The translations under genes were made by a program, and so were the position numbers. A stretch of DNA of 64,000 nt, taken from NCBI GenBank assembly GCA_965207985.1, contig CBDBND010000032.1:372001-436000 (forward strand), written 5' to 3'. Source of the stretch: CBDBND01 sp965207985. GTDB taxonomy: Bacteria; Pseudomonadota; Alphaproteobacteria; Rhodospirillales; Rhodospirillaceae. Below are positions 35,105-43,401 of this stretch, one piece after another (the first letter of the stretch is position 1; every line of letters begins with the position of its first letter). The notes beneath the pieces are model-generated. The model saw only the letters and a program-made list of their open reading frames with translations. It was not told the origin of the DNA and ran no database searches.

Positions 35105-36046
35105 ATGAGTCTGGCCAGCGGCATTCCCATCGTCGATGCACAGAAGATTGACGATGATTTGACGCGTTTTGGAATTAGCTTGGGCAAAGCGTGGACGGAA
35201 ACAGGCTTTGTCGCCGTTGTCGGCCACGGCATCGAAGAGGCCATCATCGAGAATTGTTTGTCAGCGGCGCACGATTTCTTCGCCCTGCCGTTGGAGACAA
35301 AGATGCACTACCACGTGCAAGGCGGAGGCGGGCAACGCGGCTTCACTCCCTTTGGCGTGGAGACAGCCAAGGACGCTACCATTCCCGACCGCAAGGAATT
35401 CTGGCATGTGGGTCAAGAGTTTGACGCCAACCACCCTCTGGCCCAATCCATGCCCCTGAACCTATGGCCCGAAGAGTTGCACACGTTCCGGTCCAATTGT
35501 TTGGCGTTTTTTGAAGCCATGGATGCGCTGGGCCGGAAGTTATTGGCAGCCGTGGCCACCTACTTGGGACAGGAAGAGACTTTCTTCGAAAAGAGAGTGG
35601 CCGGCGGCAACAGCATCTTACGCCTGCTGCATTATCCCCCGTGCGACACGGAAGACGCTGGCGAACGGGCCGCGGCTCATGAAGACATCAACGTCATCAC
35701 ACTTCTAGTTGGTGCTGATCAAGCAGGCTTGGAAATTCTCCGCCGGGACGGCGCATGGATGCCGGTGCACGCCGACGCCAGTGCGATCGTCTGTAACGTT
35801 GGTGATATGCTTGAACGGCTAACCAACCATGTTTTGCCCAGCACCACCCACCGCGTGGTTCGGCCCGCAGGAGACGCAGCCAAAGTATCGCGCTATTCCA
35901 TGCCCTATTTTTTGCACTTTGCACCGGAAATAGAAATCAAGACTCTTCCCAGTTGCATTACGGCAGACAATCCCGACCGGTACACAACCCCGATTACGGC
36001 TCAGGCATTCCTCGAACAACGATTGGCTGAGATTGGTTTGACGTGA
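35105..36046 (+). CDS. Isopenicillin-N-synthase-like 2-oxoglutarate/Fe(II) dioxygenase
   Basis: 313 residues. Seen: an N-terminal DIOX_N part (FGISLGKAWTETGFVAVVGH), the iron ligands H-x-D in RAAAHEDINVITLLVG and a distal His in PSTTHRVVRP followed by RYSMPYFLHF, with the R-x-S that binds 2-oxoglutarate. It catalyses an unknown hydroxylation or desaturation. It lies after tRNA-Leu and points toward the RraA-like gene, tail to tail. Confidence 0.9.
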   Translation: MSLASGIPIVDAQKIDDDLTRFGISLGKAWTETGFVAVVGHGIEEAIIENCLSAAHDFFALPLETKMHYHVQGGGGQRGFTPFGVETAKDATIPDRKEFWHVGQEFDANHPLAQSMPLNLWPEELHTFRSNCLAFFEAMDALGRKLLAAVATYLGQEETFFEKRVAGGNSILRLLHYPPCDTEDAGERAAAHEDINVITLLVGADQAGLEILRRDGAWMPVHADASAIVCNVGDMLERLTNHVLPSTTHRVVRPAGDAAKVSRYSMPYFLHFAPEIEIKTLPSCITADNPDRYTTPITAQAFLEQRLAEIGLT

Positions 36047-36052
36047 GTGTGG

Positions 36053-36763
36053 TCACCTGACCTTAATATCCTTGAGGTTCGCCAGTTTGTCTTCTGCTCC
36101 GGAGCGTTGGTAATACGGCCGATCCACCGGATCCCGCGGCGGGATGTTGCCGTCCAGGGGCCGGATCGCCCCTTCCCGGTCGTTCCCTTTGCCTTCCACC
36201 AGGTCGACGATCTCTTCGATGTGATCAAAGGGCACGACAACCACACCGTCTTCATCACCGACAATGAGATCGCCGGGATGGACAATAACACCGCCGCAAA
36301 TAACGGGGGTGTTGATCCAGCCGGGTTTTTCCGTGCCGTTGGAGCGGGAGATGGTGCCGCGGCTAAACACGGGAATACCCTCCCGTTTACGAAGCACTTC
36401 GGCGGTGAGGATGTAACCGTCAGCGACGATACCGGTGGCGCCCATTTCTTTGAGACCATTGGCCATGCTGGCGCCGAGACACGCCGCACGATTATCTCCC
36501 GCCGCATCGATAACCACCACATCTCCGGGTTTAACGTACTTACCGGCCAGCTGGGCCATATAGATGTCATCGGTCTCTTCCGGCCGCACTGTCAGGGCAG
36601 GGCCGCAAATGCGCCAGTCCTTGTCCAAGGGTTTAATGCCCGTATCCATGACATATCGGGGGCCAACCCGGCATCCGATGATACAAAAGTACAGACCACG
36701 AGCCCGGTCCACCAACGCGGGATCGGGGCGCTGAAAATCGGTGACGATTTCATAGAACGGCAT
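36053..36763 (-). CDS. RraA-like / demethylmenaquinone methyltransferase-fold protein
   Basis: 236 residues from ATG 36763 (MPFYEIVTDFQRPDPALVDR), preceded by GGAG. It has the RraA pattern: VTDFQRP, GPALTV, GDVVVIDAAGDNRAACLGAS, MGATGIVADGYILTAEVLRK and GDLIVGDEDGVVVVP. Related proteins regulate RNase E or act as 4-hydroxy-4-methyl-2-oxoglutarate aldolases; the Asp/Arg residues of the aldolase site (GDNRAACLG) are present, which makes a metal-dependent aldolase more likely than an RNase regulator. Confidence 0.85.
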   Translation of the reverse strand: MPFYEIVTDFQRPDPALVDRARGLYFCIIGCRVGPRYVMDTGIKPLDKDWRICGPALTVRPEETDDIYMAQLAGKYVKPGDVVVIDAAGDNRAACLGASMANGLKEMGATGIVADGYILTAEVLRKREGIPVFSRGTISRSNGTEKPGWINTPVICGGVIVHPGDLIVGDEDGVVVVPFDHIEEIVDLVEGKGNDREGAIRPLDGNIPPRDPVDRPYYQRSGAEDKLANLKDIKVR

Positions 36764-36782
36764 AGCAGGTCTCCAAAAAGAA

Positions 36783-37184
36783 TCAGTCCAACACAGCGGT
36801 GGCGTGGCACTCCAGCATGGCACCGGGCAAATAGAGACCGGCCACCGTCACGCCCGTGGCTGCGGGCATGGCGGCACCGGCATCCTCATAGATCTTTGCC
36901 CGCACCCAGGACGCCTTGCTCAGTTCCGGCGTATTGGTGGTGAAATTGATTTCGCTGACCACATTGCGTAAGTCGGCGCCGCACTTCCCGAGTACAAACT
37001 GCATGCGTTCATAGATGCAGCGGATCTGTGCCTCCATGTCGTTTTCACCGACTAAATTAAAATCGTCGTCAGCGGCCAGCAGACCAGACAGGTAAAGCGT
37101 ATTCCCAGCCCTCACCGCATAGCTGAGGCCGAAGCGTTCTTCGTTCATAGGATAAATGGAAATGACGTTTTCTTTGCGGGCCAT
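36783..37184 (-). CDS. RidA (YjgF/YER057c/UK114) family protein
   Basis: 133 residues from ATG 37184, preceded by GGGGAGAG. It shows the family pattern YAVRAGNTLYLSGLLAADDD, QIRCIYERMQFVLGKCGADL, then FTTNTPELSKASWVRAKIYE and AATGVTVAGLYLPGAMLECH. RidA proteins hydrolyse reactive enamines/imines; subfamily members have catabolic roles. The Arg found in the RidA active site is not at its usual position, so it is more likely of the Rid4-7 type. It precedes the RraA-like gene by 20 bases. Confidence 0.85.
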   Translation of the reverse strand: MARKENVISIYPMNEERFGLSYAVRAGNTLYLSGLLAADDDFNLVGENDMEAQIRCIYERMQFVLGKCGADLRNVVSEINFTTNTPELSKASWVRAKIYEDAGAAMPAATGVTVAGLYLPGAMLECHATAVLD

Positions 37185-37220
37185 GGTGCTCTCCCCAATC
37201 AAATAGAGTCCATGAACCGT

Positions 37221-37255
37221 AAAACAAAAGCCCCCGCAGGGCTAACCGCGGGGGC
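37221..37255 (-). terminator. Terminator of hsp20
   Basis: On the minus strand an 8-base perfect stem GCGGGGGC/GCCCCCGC with a ten-base loop is followed by TTTTGTTTT. It lies 53 bases beyond the hsp20 stop. Confidence 0.85.
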
Positions 37256-37307
37256 CAGTTTGACCACGCCCGAGGGGAACAGGCGGATCAGGGGTTAAGG
37301 TTGTCCC

Positions 37308-37766
37308 TTAAGCTGCTTTCTGTTCGATCTGTTTGGCAGACGAAGCAGATGTGATGGCAATTGAACGGGGTTTCAATGCCTCAGGCACTTCTCGCTTAAG
37401 GTTCACATGAAGCAAGCCGTTTTCCATCACGGCGTCAGTGACCTGGATATGGTCGGCCAACTGGAAGCGGCGCTCGAAGGAGCGGCCGGCAATACCACGA
37501 TGGAGATAAGTGGCTTCGTCATTGTCCTGAGCAACTTTACCTTTGACGGTCAGCGCATTGTTTTCGACGACGATGTCGATGTCGTTTTCACCGAAACCGG
37601 CGACGGCAAAGGTAATGCGATAGTCGTCTTCAGAGTCTTTGACGATGTTGTAGGGCGGATAAGACAACTGGGCTTCGTCGTACCGACTAAGATTGTCGAA
37701 AACACGGTTTAGGTTGTCGAACCCAACGGATGTCCGGAAAAGCGGGGTCAAATCGAGTGAACGCAT
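37308..37766 (-). CDS. Small heat-shock protein Hsp20 / alpha-crystallin (IbpA-like)
   Basis: 152 residues from ATG 37766 (MRSLDLTPLFRTSVGFDNLN). The alpha-crystallin domain has YRITFAVAGFGENDIDIVVE, LTVKGKV and GIAGRSFERRFQLADHIQVT and ends in the GLLHVNLKREVPEA motif. It holds unfolding proteins in the cytoplasm during heat stress. It is preceded by an RpoH promoter and a ROSE-type leader, with a strong terminator after the gene, so it is an independent heat-controlled unit. Confidence 0.95.
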   Translation of the reverse strand: MRSLDLTPLFRTSVGFDNLNRVFDNLSRYDEAQLSYPPYNIVKDSEDDYRITFAVAGFGENDIDIVVENNALTVKGKVAQDNDEATYLHRGIAGRSFERRFQLADHIQVTDAVMENGLLHVNLKREVPEALKPRSIAITSASSAKQIEQKAA

Positions 37767-37767
37767 T

Positions 37768-37830
37768 GATATCCTCCTTGAGCAATATCGTTCGGCGTAC
37801 TGCTGCGGCCCCAAAACGCACCGCAGTGGT
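37768..37830 (-). ncRNA. ROSE-type RNA thermometer in the hsp20 leader
   Basis: Directly before the ATG, the Shine-Dalgarno GGAGG faces TTGCT in a hairpin closed by GATAT/ATATC arms with a CAA loop, the ROSE signature pattern in which the ribosome-binding site is masked by noncanonical pairs and opens on heating. Upstream a second stem CTGCGG/CCGCAG is visible. ROSE elements are known from alphaproteobacterial small heat-shock genes; the pairing was folded by eye. Confidence 0.85.
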
Positions 37831-37882
37831 CACGCCTGGTTAAGCCAAGTGACGGACCCGAAAACGGCGCCCGTCAGCCTTC

Positions 37883-37910
37883 ATTTAAGATGGCAAAACT
37901 TGGGGTCAAG
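37883..37910 (-). promoter_or_regulatory. RpoH (sigma32) promoter of hsp20
   Basis: On the minus strand CTTG (37910-37907) and CTTAAAT (37889-37883) are separated by 17 bases, agreeing with the alphaproteobacterial heat-shock consensus CTTG-N17/18-CYTATnT. It lies about 115 bases upstream of the start codon. Confidence 0.7.
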
Positions 37911-37940
37911 GGGTCGAAATATATTTTTTATATCAAGGGC

Positions 37941-38804
37941 TTAGGCTAATTCTTGCACCGCCGCTTCCCGCGCCAGCATGGCCCAACGGCGCGGTGCTCC
38001 CCAACGATAACGTTTAAACAGACCTGTAGACCTGAGCACCCGATGGCAGGGCACGACGTAGCCGATGTGATTGGCAGCCACCGCTGTGCCCACCGCCCGA
38101 GAGGCTTTTTTTGTACAGACGGCTTCTGCGATCTGGCCGTAGCTAACGATCTTGCCCGGCGGAATGCGCAGCAACGCTGACCACACCTGAAGCTGCCACG
38201 GTGTGCCACTGAGAAGAACAGACACTTCACCACCAGAAAACACTTGGGATGCCACTGCTGAAGCAGCTTTAGCGTCTTGTAAGAAACGGCTCAAAGGCCA
38301 GCGGGCTTTGGCATCTTGCAAAAGTTCCGCTTCGTCATCGTCGAGAAACTCCAATCCACACAAGCCCCGCTTAGAGACCATCACCAGCGCTGCTCCAAAT
38401 GGCGTGGCAGCAACGCCATGCCGGATGACGAGGTCCGCCCCCTGGGCTTTGTATTCGCCGGGCGTCATGGCTTCGACGGTGATCATCATGTCGTGTAGAC
38501 GGGACGGACCGGACAGGCCCACATCCAAAGAGGCATCAAACACGCTGGCAGACTCTTCCAGCCTGCGCTTGGCTTGCTCGACGGTGAGGAAAGACAGGAA
38601 CTTCTTGGGGCTGACACCGGCCCAACGGGTGAAAACACGCTGGGCATGAAAGGGGTTTACGCCCATTTGGTTCGCCACCGCATCCAGCTCGGGCTGGTCC
38701 TCCTGATGTTCGATCAGAAACGCGATGGCCTGCTCGACCCGTGCATAGTCTCGGGCCAGCTCTGCATTCATTTCGGAAACGTCGGGTGAGGTGTCTTTGG
38801 GCAT
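37941..38804 (-). CDS. AraC-type HTH fused to methylated-DNA-protein cysteine methyltransferase
   Basis: 287 residues. The N-terminal 100 are an AraC HTH (AIAFLIEHQEDQPELDAVAN, then QRVFTRWAGVSPKKFLSFLT); the C-terminal half is an O6-alkylguanine methyltransferase with the active-site VVPCHRVLRSTG and LLRIPPGKIVSYGQIAEAV. The zinc-binding phosphotriester domain of Ada is absent, so it has the two later domains only. Repair of O6-methylguanine is expected; the HTH may control its own or other genes. It is transcribed on the minus strand, divergent from nothing nearby. Confidence 0.9.
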   Translation of the reverse strand: MPKDTSPDVSEMNAELARDYARVEQAIAFLIEHQEDQPELDAVANQMGVNPFHAQRVFTRWAGVSPKKFLSFLTVEQAKRRLEESASVFDASLDVGLSGPSRLHDMMITVEAMTPGEYKAQGADLVIRHGVAATPFGAALVMVSKRGLCGLEFLDDDEAELLQDAKARWPLSRFLQDAKAASAVASQVFSGGEVSVLLSGTPWQLQVWSALLRIPPGKIVSYGQIAEAVCTKKASRAVGTAVAANHIGYVVPCHRVLRSTGLFKRYRWGAPRRWAMLAREAAVQELA

Positions 38805-38877
38805 GGCCTCACCCTAGGCCGATAGGGACTCCTGGGCGACCCGATTCTTGCGGTTCGTGAAACAAACGAAGAAAGCG

Positions 38878-39864
38878 TTACACCCCTTCCTTAAACGGTT
38901 GCGGATCCATCTCCCGCTCGTAGACCTCGTAGCTGGAGACGTTGGGCTCCTGCCATTCCGTCGGTGCGGTGAAATAATCGGGATAGTTGGCTTCCGTGTA
39001 GTCCTTGATGTGCTGGGGCAGGCCGTCCACCCCTTCGGCCATGCGCCGGGTCACAGTCTTATAGAACAGATGCCCTGGTTGCCGGCCCATGAGCATCCAC
39101 GGCAGCCACGGTGCAATGCGCTGCCACGAGCCTGAGGCCTGCACCCGAGTCTGTTTGGGATCCATGAGGTCGGACAGGCGTGCATGCACCTGGATCGCTT
39201 CCATCACCTGAGTGATTTCGCCGTGGGATTCCCGCGGCCATTCGTCCGGCTGCAGCACGGCGCGGTGAGTGGTGTTGACGCCAAAGTCAACGATGGCGTT
39301 ATCGCCCATCACCACCCAGGGGAACATAAACGGATAGGTCACCTTGGACGGACCCACGCCGAAGGAATAAGTCGGCGCCCACCGTGAGTTGACGACATCA
39401 TTGTGGACTTGCACCACTTTGACCGTCTCATCGAGAAACGGGTTGTGCCATTCGTCCATCACTTCACCGGTTTTGAGATCGGTGTAGTAGGCCACCTCTT
39501 TGTGAAGCTTCTGCCAGGCGTAGTCATCCACCTGGAAGGTGCGGGTCATGCCGAAGCCTTCGTAGCCAAACAACGGTTCCAGCCGCTTGGTCGGACCCAC
39601 ATAGGCGAGCACATTGCCTTTGAAGTAGCCGCAGGTCTCTACCCCGTCACGGGTGTCTGACATAAGCTTGCAGAAGGCCAGCGTATTGTGTTCCGCCTTC
39701 ATGGGATCAAACTTGCCGCCGAAATCCAGCTCGGTGGCAAAGCCGTTGGACTCAGCCCGAGCGGAGGTTGAAGCAAAGCCTGCGGCGGCGGCAGCAAGTC
39801 CAACACCGGCGCCTAAGGCGCGGCGGCGGTCGAGAAGTACACGGTCGACGGATGAGACGATCAT
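38878..39864 (-). CDS. DUF1838 family protein, exported (probably Tat)
   Basis: 328 residues from ATG 39864. The N-terminus has LDRRRALGAGVGLAAAAAGF and a cleavage site near SARAES, a twin-arginine-like signal. The body shows DUF1838 features such as LAFCKLMSDTRDGVETCGYF, WHNPFLDETVKVVQVHNDVV, TTHRAVLQPDEWP, and WLPWMLMGRQPGHLFYKTVT. DUF1838 proteins are common in marine Alphaproteobacteria; their function is unknown. It is divergent from a solute-binding protein gene. Confidence 0.8.
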   Translation of the reverse strand: MIVSSVDRVLLDRRRALGAGVGLAAAAAGFASTSARAESNGFATELDFGGKFDPMKAEHNTLAFCKLMSDTRDGVETCGYFKGNVLAYVGPTKRLEPLFGYEGFGMTRTFQVDDYAWQKLHKEVAYYTDLKTGEVMDEWHNPFLDETVKVVQVHNDVVNSRWAPTYSFGVGPSKVTYPFMFPWVVMGDNAIVDFGVNTTHRAVLQPDEWPRESHGEITQVMEAIQVHARLSDLMDPKQTRVQASGSWQRIAPWLPWMLMGRQPGHLFYKTVTRRMAEGVDGLPQHIKDYTEANYPDYFTAPTEWQEPNVSSYEVYEREMDPQPFKEGV

Positions 39865-40019
39865 GAGGCGGTTCCCTTTGAATAAGTGGCGTGGTTGGTT
39901 CGCCAACAGCGTTGGTGTGTCCAAGACCATATTGCGTATCAATCACGGCGCCGTCATGCCGGTCTCCCGCAACAACCACGCCTTGGACAGTGAAACGAGG
40001 GACAGGTAGGGTCAACGGC

Positions 40020-41540
40020 ATGGGCCGCATTGTTCGCTTCATTGTTGTTGTAACCTGGTTGTTTGGCGCGCTCTTCGACATATCGGTCGGCGCCGAGACC
40101 ATTCGCTACGGCATGGTGGAAATGCCGCGCTCAGACGGCAACCCGTTCACCATGGTGGGACCGTCAGGCACCATGCTTTGGTCGGGCCTGTTCGATGCGC
40201 TGACCGTCATGGAGGAAGACGGCAGCCTGCAGCCGGCAATCGCAACCGCGTGGCACCAGGAAGATGCCCTGACCTGGCGGTTCGACCTGCGCGACGACAT
40301 TGTTTTCCATGATGGCACTCCGCTGACCGCAGAAGCTGTGGCGGCGACGTTCGCCTGGCTGCGGACGGACATGGGCCCGATCTCCATGGTCGGCCAGGAA
40401 TTTCTCAATGTTGACTCCGTCGAAGCGCCCTCTCGGTCCCTCGTCCGTTTACGCCTCAGACAACCGGACGCCATATTCCCGGTCCGCGCTTCGGCGGTGT
40501 ACATCGTCGAACCGCGGGCATGGGCGCAACTGGGTCCGGAGGGATTTGCCCGCACACCCGTTGGCACTGGATCCTTCATGGTCGATGTCTGGCCCAGCGG
40601 TGGTGAGAACCTGGTGATGCGGGCTTCTGCACCTTCATGGCGACCACCCAAAGTGGATGAGATCATCGTCAGAGTCATTCCGCAGGCGGTGAGCCGTGCT
40701 CAGGCTCTCATAACCGGTCAGGTGGATGTGGTTGAGAGCATCGCCTTCGACGACGTGGACATGCTGCGCGGTGCCGGACTGGAGGTGATGGCGTCGCCCA
40801 CTTCGTAGGTGATGGCGCTGGCTTTCATTACGGCGGGCCGCCCGGACTCCCCGCAGGCCGACAGGCGTGTGCGCCAAGCCCTCAATTACGCCGTCGACCG
40901 GGAAGGTATCGCCAAAGGTTTGACCGGCGGCATTACCCAACCGACAGCGCAGGCCGCCGTCCCCGGAATGACCGCTTATAACAAAGACGTCACCCCCTAT
41001 CCCTATGATCCGGACCGGGCGAAAGCACTTTTGAAAGAGGCGGGATATGCAGACGGCTTTCCCTTCACCATTAACGTGGTGGTCGGCGGTTTCATTCCCG
41101 CAGACGCCGCCATCTATCAAAAGGTCGCAGAAGATCTGCGTGCCATCGGCTTGGATGTCACCCTGCACGCCATACCCCTCCAGCTGCATTACGAGAAATT
41201 GATCCAAGGGAGTGACCGCATCGGTGTTGATGCGTTCGGTTCCTCTTATCAAGGACGGCCTTTTGGTGATCCGTTGCGCTCCATGCGGCAAAACTCGTGT
41301 CTGTGGGCAACGCCGTATTTTTGTGACGAGACCGTTGTGCCGCTCCTGGAACAGGCCAATGTTGCCATCACACCGGATGAACGCACGGCGCTTCTGAAAG
41401 AACTGGCCGTCCGTTACAAGGAGATCGCGCCATCGCTGTTCATTGTCGCACAAGCGGAAGTGATCGGCGTGTCGCCCAAACTCACCAACGTGCGCAGGCG
41501 TAACCGCACGCTCGTTTTGCATGAAATAGAAGCACGTTAA
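40020..41540 (+). pseudogene. Family-5 extracellular solute-binding protein interrupted by an amber stop
   Basis: The frame continues from ATG 40020 through 41540 (about 506 codons) with one in-frame TAG at 40806-40808 (after MASPTS). Both halves align with the other binding proteins here: TWRFDLRDDIVFHDGTPLTA before, and VRQALNYAVDREGIAKGLTG, YPYDPDRAKALLKEAGYADG and NSCLWATPYFCDE after. At this position a Trp or similar is expected, so TGG to TAG is likely. Family members bind peptides, opines or sugars for ABC import. A signal peptide begins the protein. Confidence 0.85.
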
Positions 41541-42061
41541 TGCTGACCATTCGCCCCGCCGGCGCAGAAGACGCCGCTAGCATCGCCAATGTGCATATCA
41601 AGACCTGGCGCGCGACCTACACCGGTATCATTCCCAAAGCCTATATGGACGGATTGACCCTGCAGAGCCGCGCCATCAACTGGGCACGGATCATGGAACA
41701 TGGCGGCAAAGAATTGGTCGTGCTGGTCAGCGAAAACGATGAAGGGGAAATCGTCGGGTTCGTGTCCGGCAGTCCCATCCGTTCGGTGGTGCCGGGGCAC
41801 GAAGCGGAAATCTCCAGTCTTTACATCCTGCCTGGATATCAACGGGGCGGCCATGGCCGGCGGCTGTTCATGGCGGCCAGCAACCGGCTGGCGCAACAGG
41901 GACTGCAGGGTCTTGCTGTCTGGGTGCTGAAGGACAACCCAGCCACGGGGTTTTACAAACACTTGGGCGGCGAAGTGGTGTCCAGCCGGTCCATTCGATA
42001 TGCGGGTGCGGAACTGGACGAAGTGGCCTACGGCTGGGCCGACATTCCGTCTTATGAGTGA
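41540..42061 (+). CDS. GNAT-family N-acetyltransferase
   Basis: 173 residues. ATG overlaps the binding-protein stop (TAATG), so it is in one unit. Motif A is LYILPGYQRGGHGRRLFMAA with Q-R-x-x-G-x-G/A, followed by GLAVWVLKDNPATGFYKHLG (motif B). It transfers acetyl from CoA to an amine of unknown nature. Next comes a convergent cyclic-nucleotide protein. Confidence 0.9.
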   Translation: MLTIRPAGAEDAASIANVHIKTWRATYTGIIPKAYMDGLTLQSRAINWARIMEHGGKELVVLVSENDEGEIVGFVSGSPIRSVVPGHEAEISSLYILPGYQRGGHGRRLFMAASNRLAQQGLQGLAVWVLKDNPATGFYKHLGGEVVSSRSIRYAGAELDEVAYGWADIPSYE

Positions 42062-42084
42062 AGGGCGTTTACAGAAACTATTGG

Positions 42085-42675
42085 CTATCCGGGAGGATCG
42101 TTGGGCGGCATGGCGTCTGTCCGGCGGTCCTTGTCCTTGTGCTTTTCTGCCATGTCCGACAACGAAGCAACTATTGAGTTCAACTCACCGACTTTAGCAG
42201 CGACGTCGACCGGTATTTCCATATCCTCATTGTCAGTCAAATATTTGGTTAATGCCTCGGACTGACGCGAAAGCGTACTGACGGAGTCAACGAGGCTCCG
42301 TGCTTTCGGCGTGTAACTGTCGTGCACACTGCGCAGATTGCCGAGCAGCATTGAAATGAGTGCTTTGATAAAGGGGTCGGTCTTTTTCATTTTCTCGGTC
42401 ATGAGATCAACCGAGATCATGGTCAGTGTGCAGTCTTCCAACGTGAAAGCCGTGGCCATGCGCGGACTGCCGTCGATCACCGCCATTTCCCCAAAAAGCT
42501 CGCCCTTGCGCAAAGTTGCCAGCGGCATTTTTTTGTCTTCGACTTCGCGGTAGATGCCGATCGATCCGGAATTGATGATGAAGGCTGCATCACCCGGCTC
42601 GCCTTGGCGAAACAGCGTCGTCCCCTTGGGGTAATTCACGACCTCAATTGCCTGATCGTCGAATGACTGAACCAT
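42085..42675 (-). CDS. Cyclic-nucleotide-binding domain protein without DNA-binding domain
   Basis: 196 residues from ATG 42675. Residues 1-115 form a cNMP beta-barrel (GTTLFRQGEPGDAAFIINSG, LRKGELFGEMAVIDGSPRMA, with GEMA and R of the phosphate-binding cassette). The rest is helical (STLSRQSEALTKYLTD, EKHKDKDRR) and lacks the Crp helix-turn-helix, so it is a sensor or adaptor rather than a transcription factor. Confidence 0.88.
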   Translation of the reverse strand: MVQSFDDQAIEVVNYPKGTTLFRQGEPGDAAFIINSGSIGIYREVEDKKMPLATLRKGELFGEMAVIDGSPRMATAFTLEDCTLTMISVDLMTEKMKKTDPFIKALISMLLGNLRSVHDSYTPKARSLVDSVSTLSRQSEALTKYLTDNEDMEIPVDVAAKVGELNSIVASLSDMAEKHKDKDRRTDAMPPNDPPG

Positions 42676-42834
42676 AAACAAACCCTGACGGCTGCGCCGG
42701 TGTACGAGACGGGTATTCTAGACGGGGGATGCGGCTGTCACAAAGGGTTAAGCGCATTCCCGAAATGCCCCGACGGCGGCAAACTGGCCTCATCAGTCAC
42801 GGGCTGTTAAGAAACGTTTAGAGGGGGAACCGCG

Positions 42835-43401
42835 TTGCTGAATGGATTGGAAATCTTTGTCGCCACGGTTGATGCCATCAATGAATGGATCGGCCGAGTC
42901 GTGGCGTGGCTAACCGTCGGCTGTGTTCTCACTTGTTTTTTGGTTGTCGTTCTGCGCTACGGTTTTTCCATCGGCTTTCCATGGATGCAAGAACTCTATG
43001 TCTGGCAACACGCTGTGGTTTTCATGGTCGGGGCCGGGTTCACTTTTTTGCATCACGGCCATGTCAATGTGGACATCGCCTATACCCGTTTTTCGCCGCA
43101 GCGAAAGGCTTGGGTTGATATTCTTGGCACCGTTGTTTTTCTCATGCCTTGGATGGCTGTCCTGGCGTGGACCTCAACCCAATTCATTTTGAGTTCTTGG
43201 TCAATCCGCGAACCGTCGTCGCAGACCGATGGCATGCCGGGACTTTTTGTTCTCAAGACCATGATTTGGGTGTTTTGTCTGGTCATCACTCTGCAGGGGT
43301 TGGCTCTCATTGCCCGACGCGTTTTGTATCTCACGGGCCCGGACGATCATTCGCCGGATCGGGAAGCGGCCGCTTCTCACGCGATTGAGGACGGCGCCTG
43401 A
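42835..43401 (+). CDS. TRAP transporter small permease (DctQ-like)
   Basis: 188 residues starting with TTG after GAGGGGGAACC. Four membrane segments are visible, with the DctQ pattern CVLTCFLVVVLRYGFSIGFP, WMQELYVWQHAVVFMVGAGF, HHGHVNVDIAYTRF and the last segment MIWVFCLVITLQGLALI. It pairs with DctM. The cognate binding proteins lie downstream on the opposite strand. Confidence 0.93.
   Translation: MLNGLEIFVATVDAINEWIGRVVAWLTVGCVLTCFLVVVLRYGFSIGFPWMQELYVWQHAVVFMVGAGFTFLHHGHVNVDIAYTRFSPQRKAWVDILGTVVFLMPWMAVLAWTSTQFILSSWSIREPSSQTDGMPGLFVLKTMIWVFCLVITLQGLALIARRVLYLTGPDDHSPDREAAASHAIEDGA

Noticed and set aside
42085..42675. Crp/Fnr transcription factor
   Set aside because: The cNMP-binding domain is clear but no helix-turn-helix follows it.
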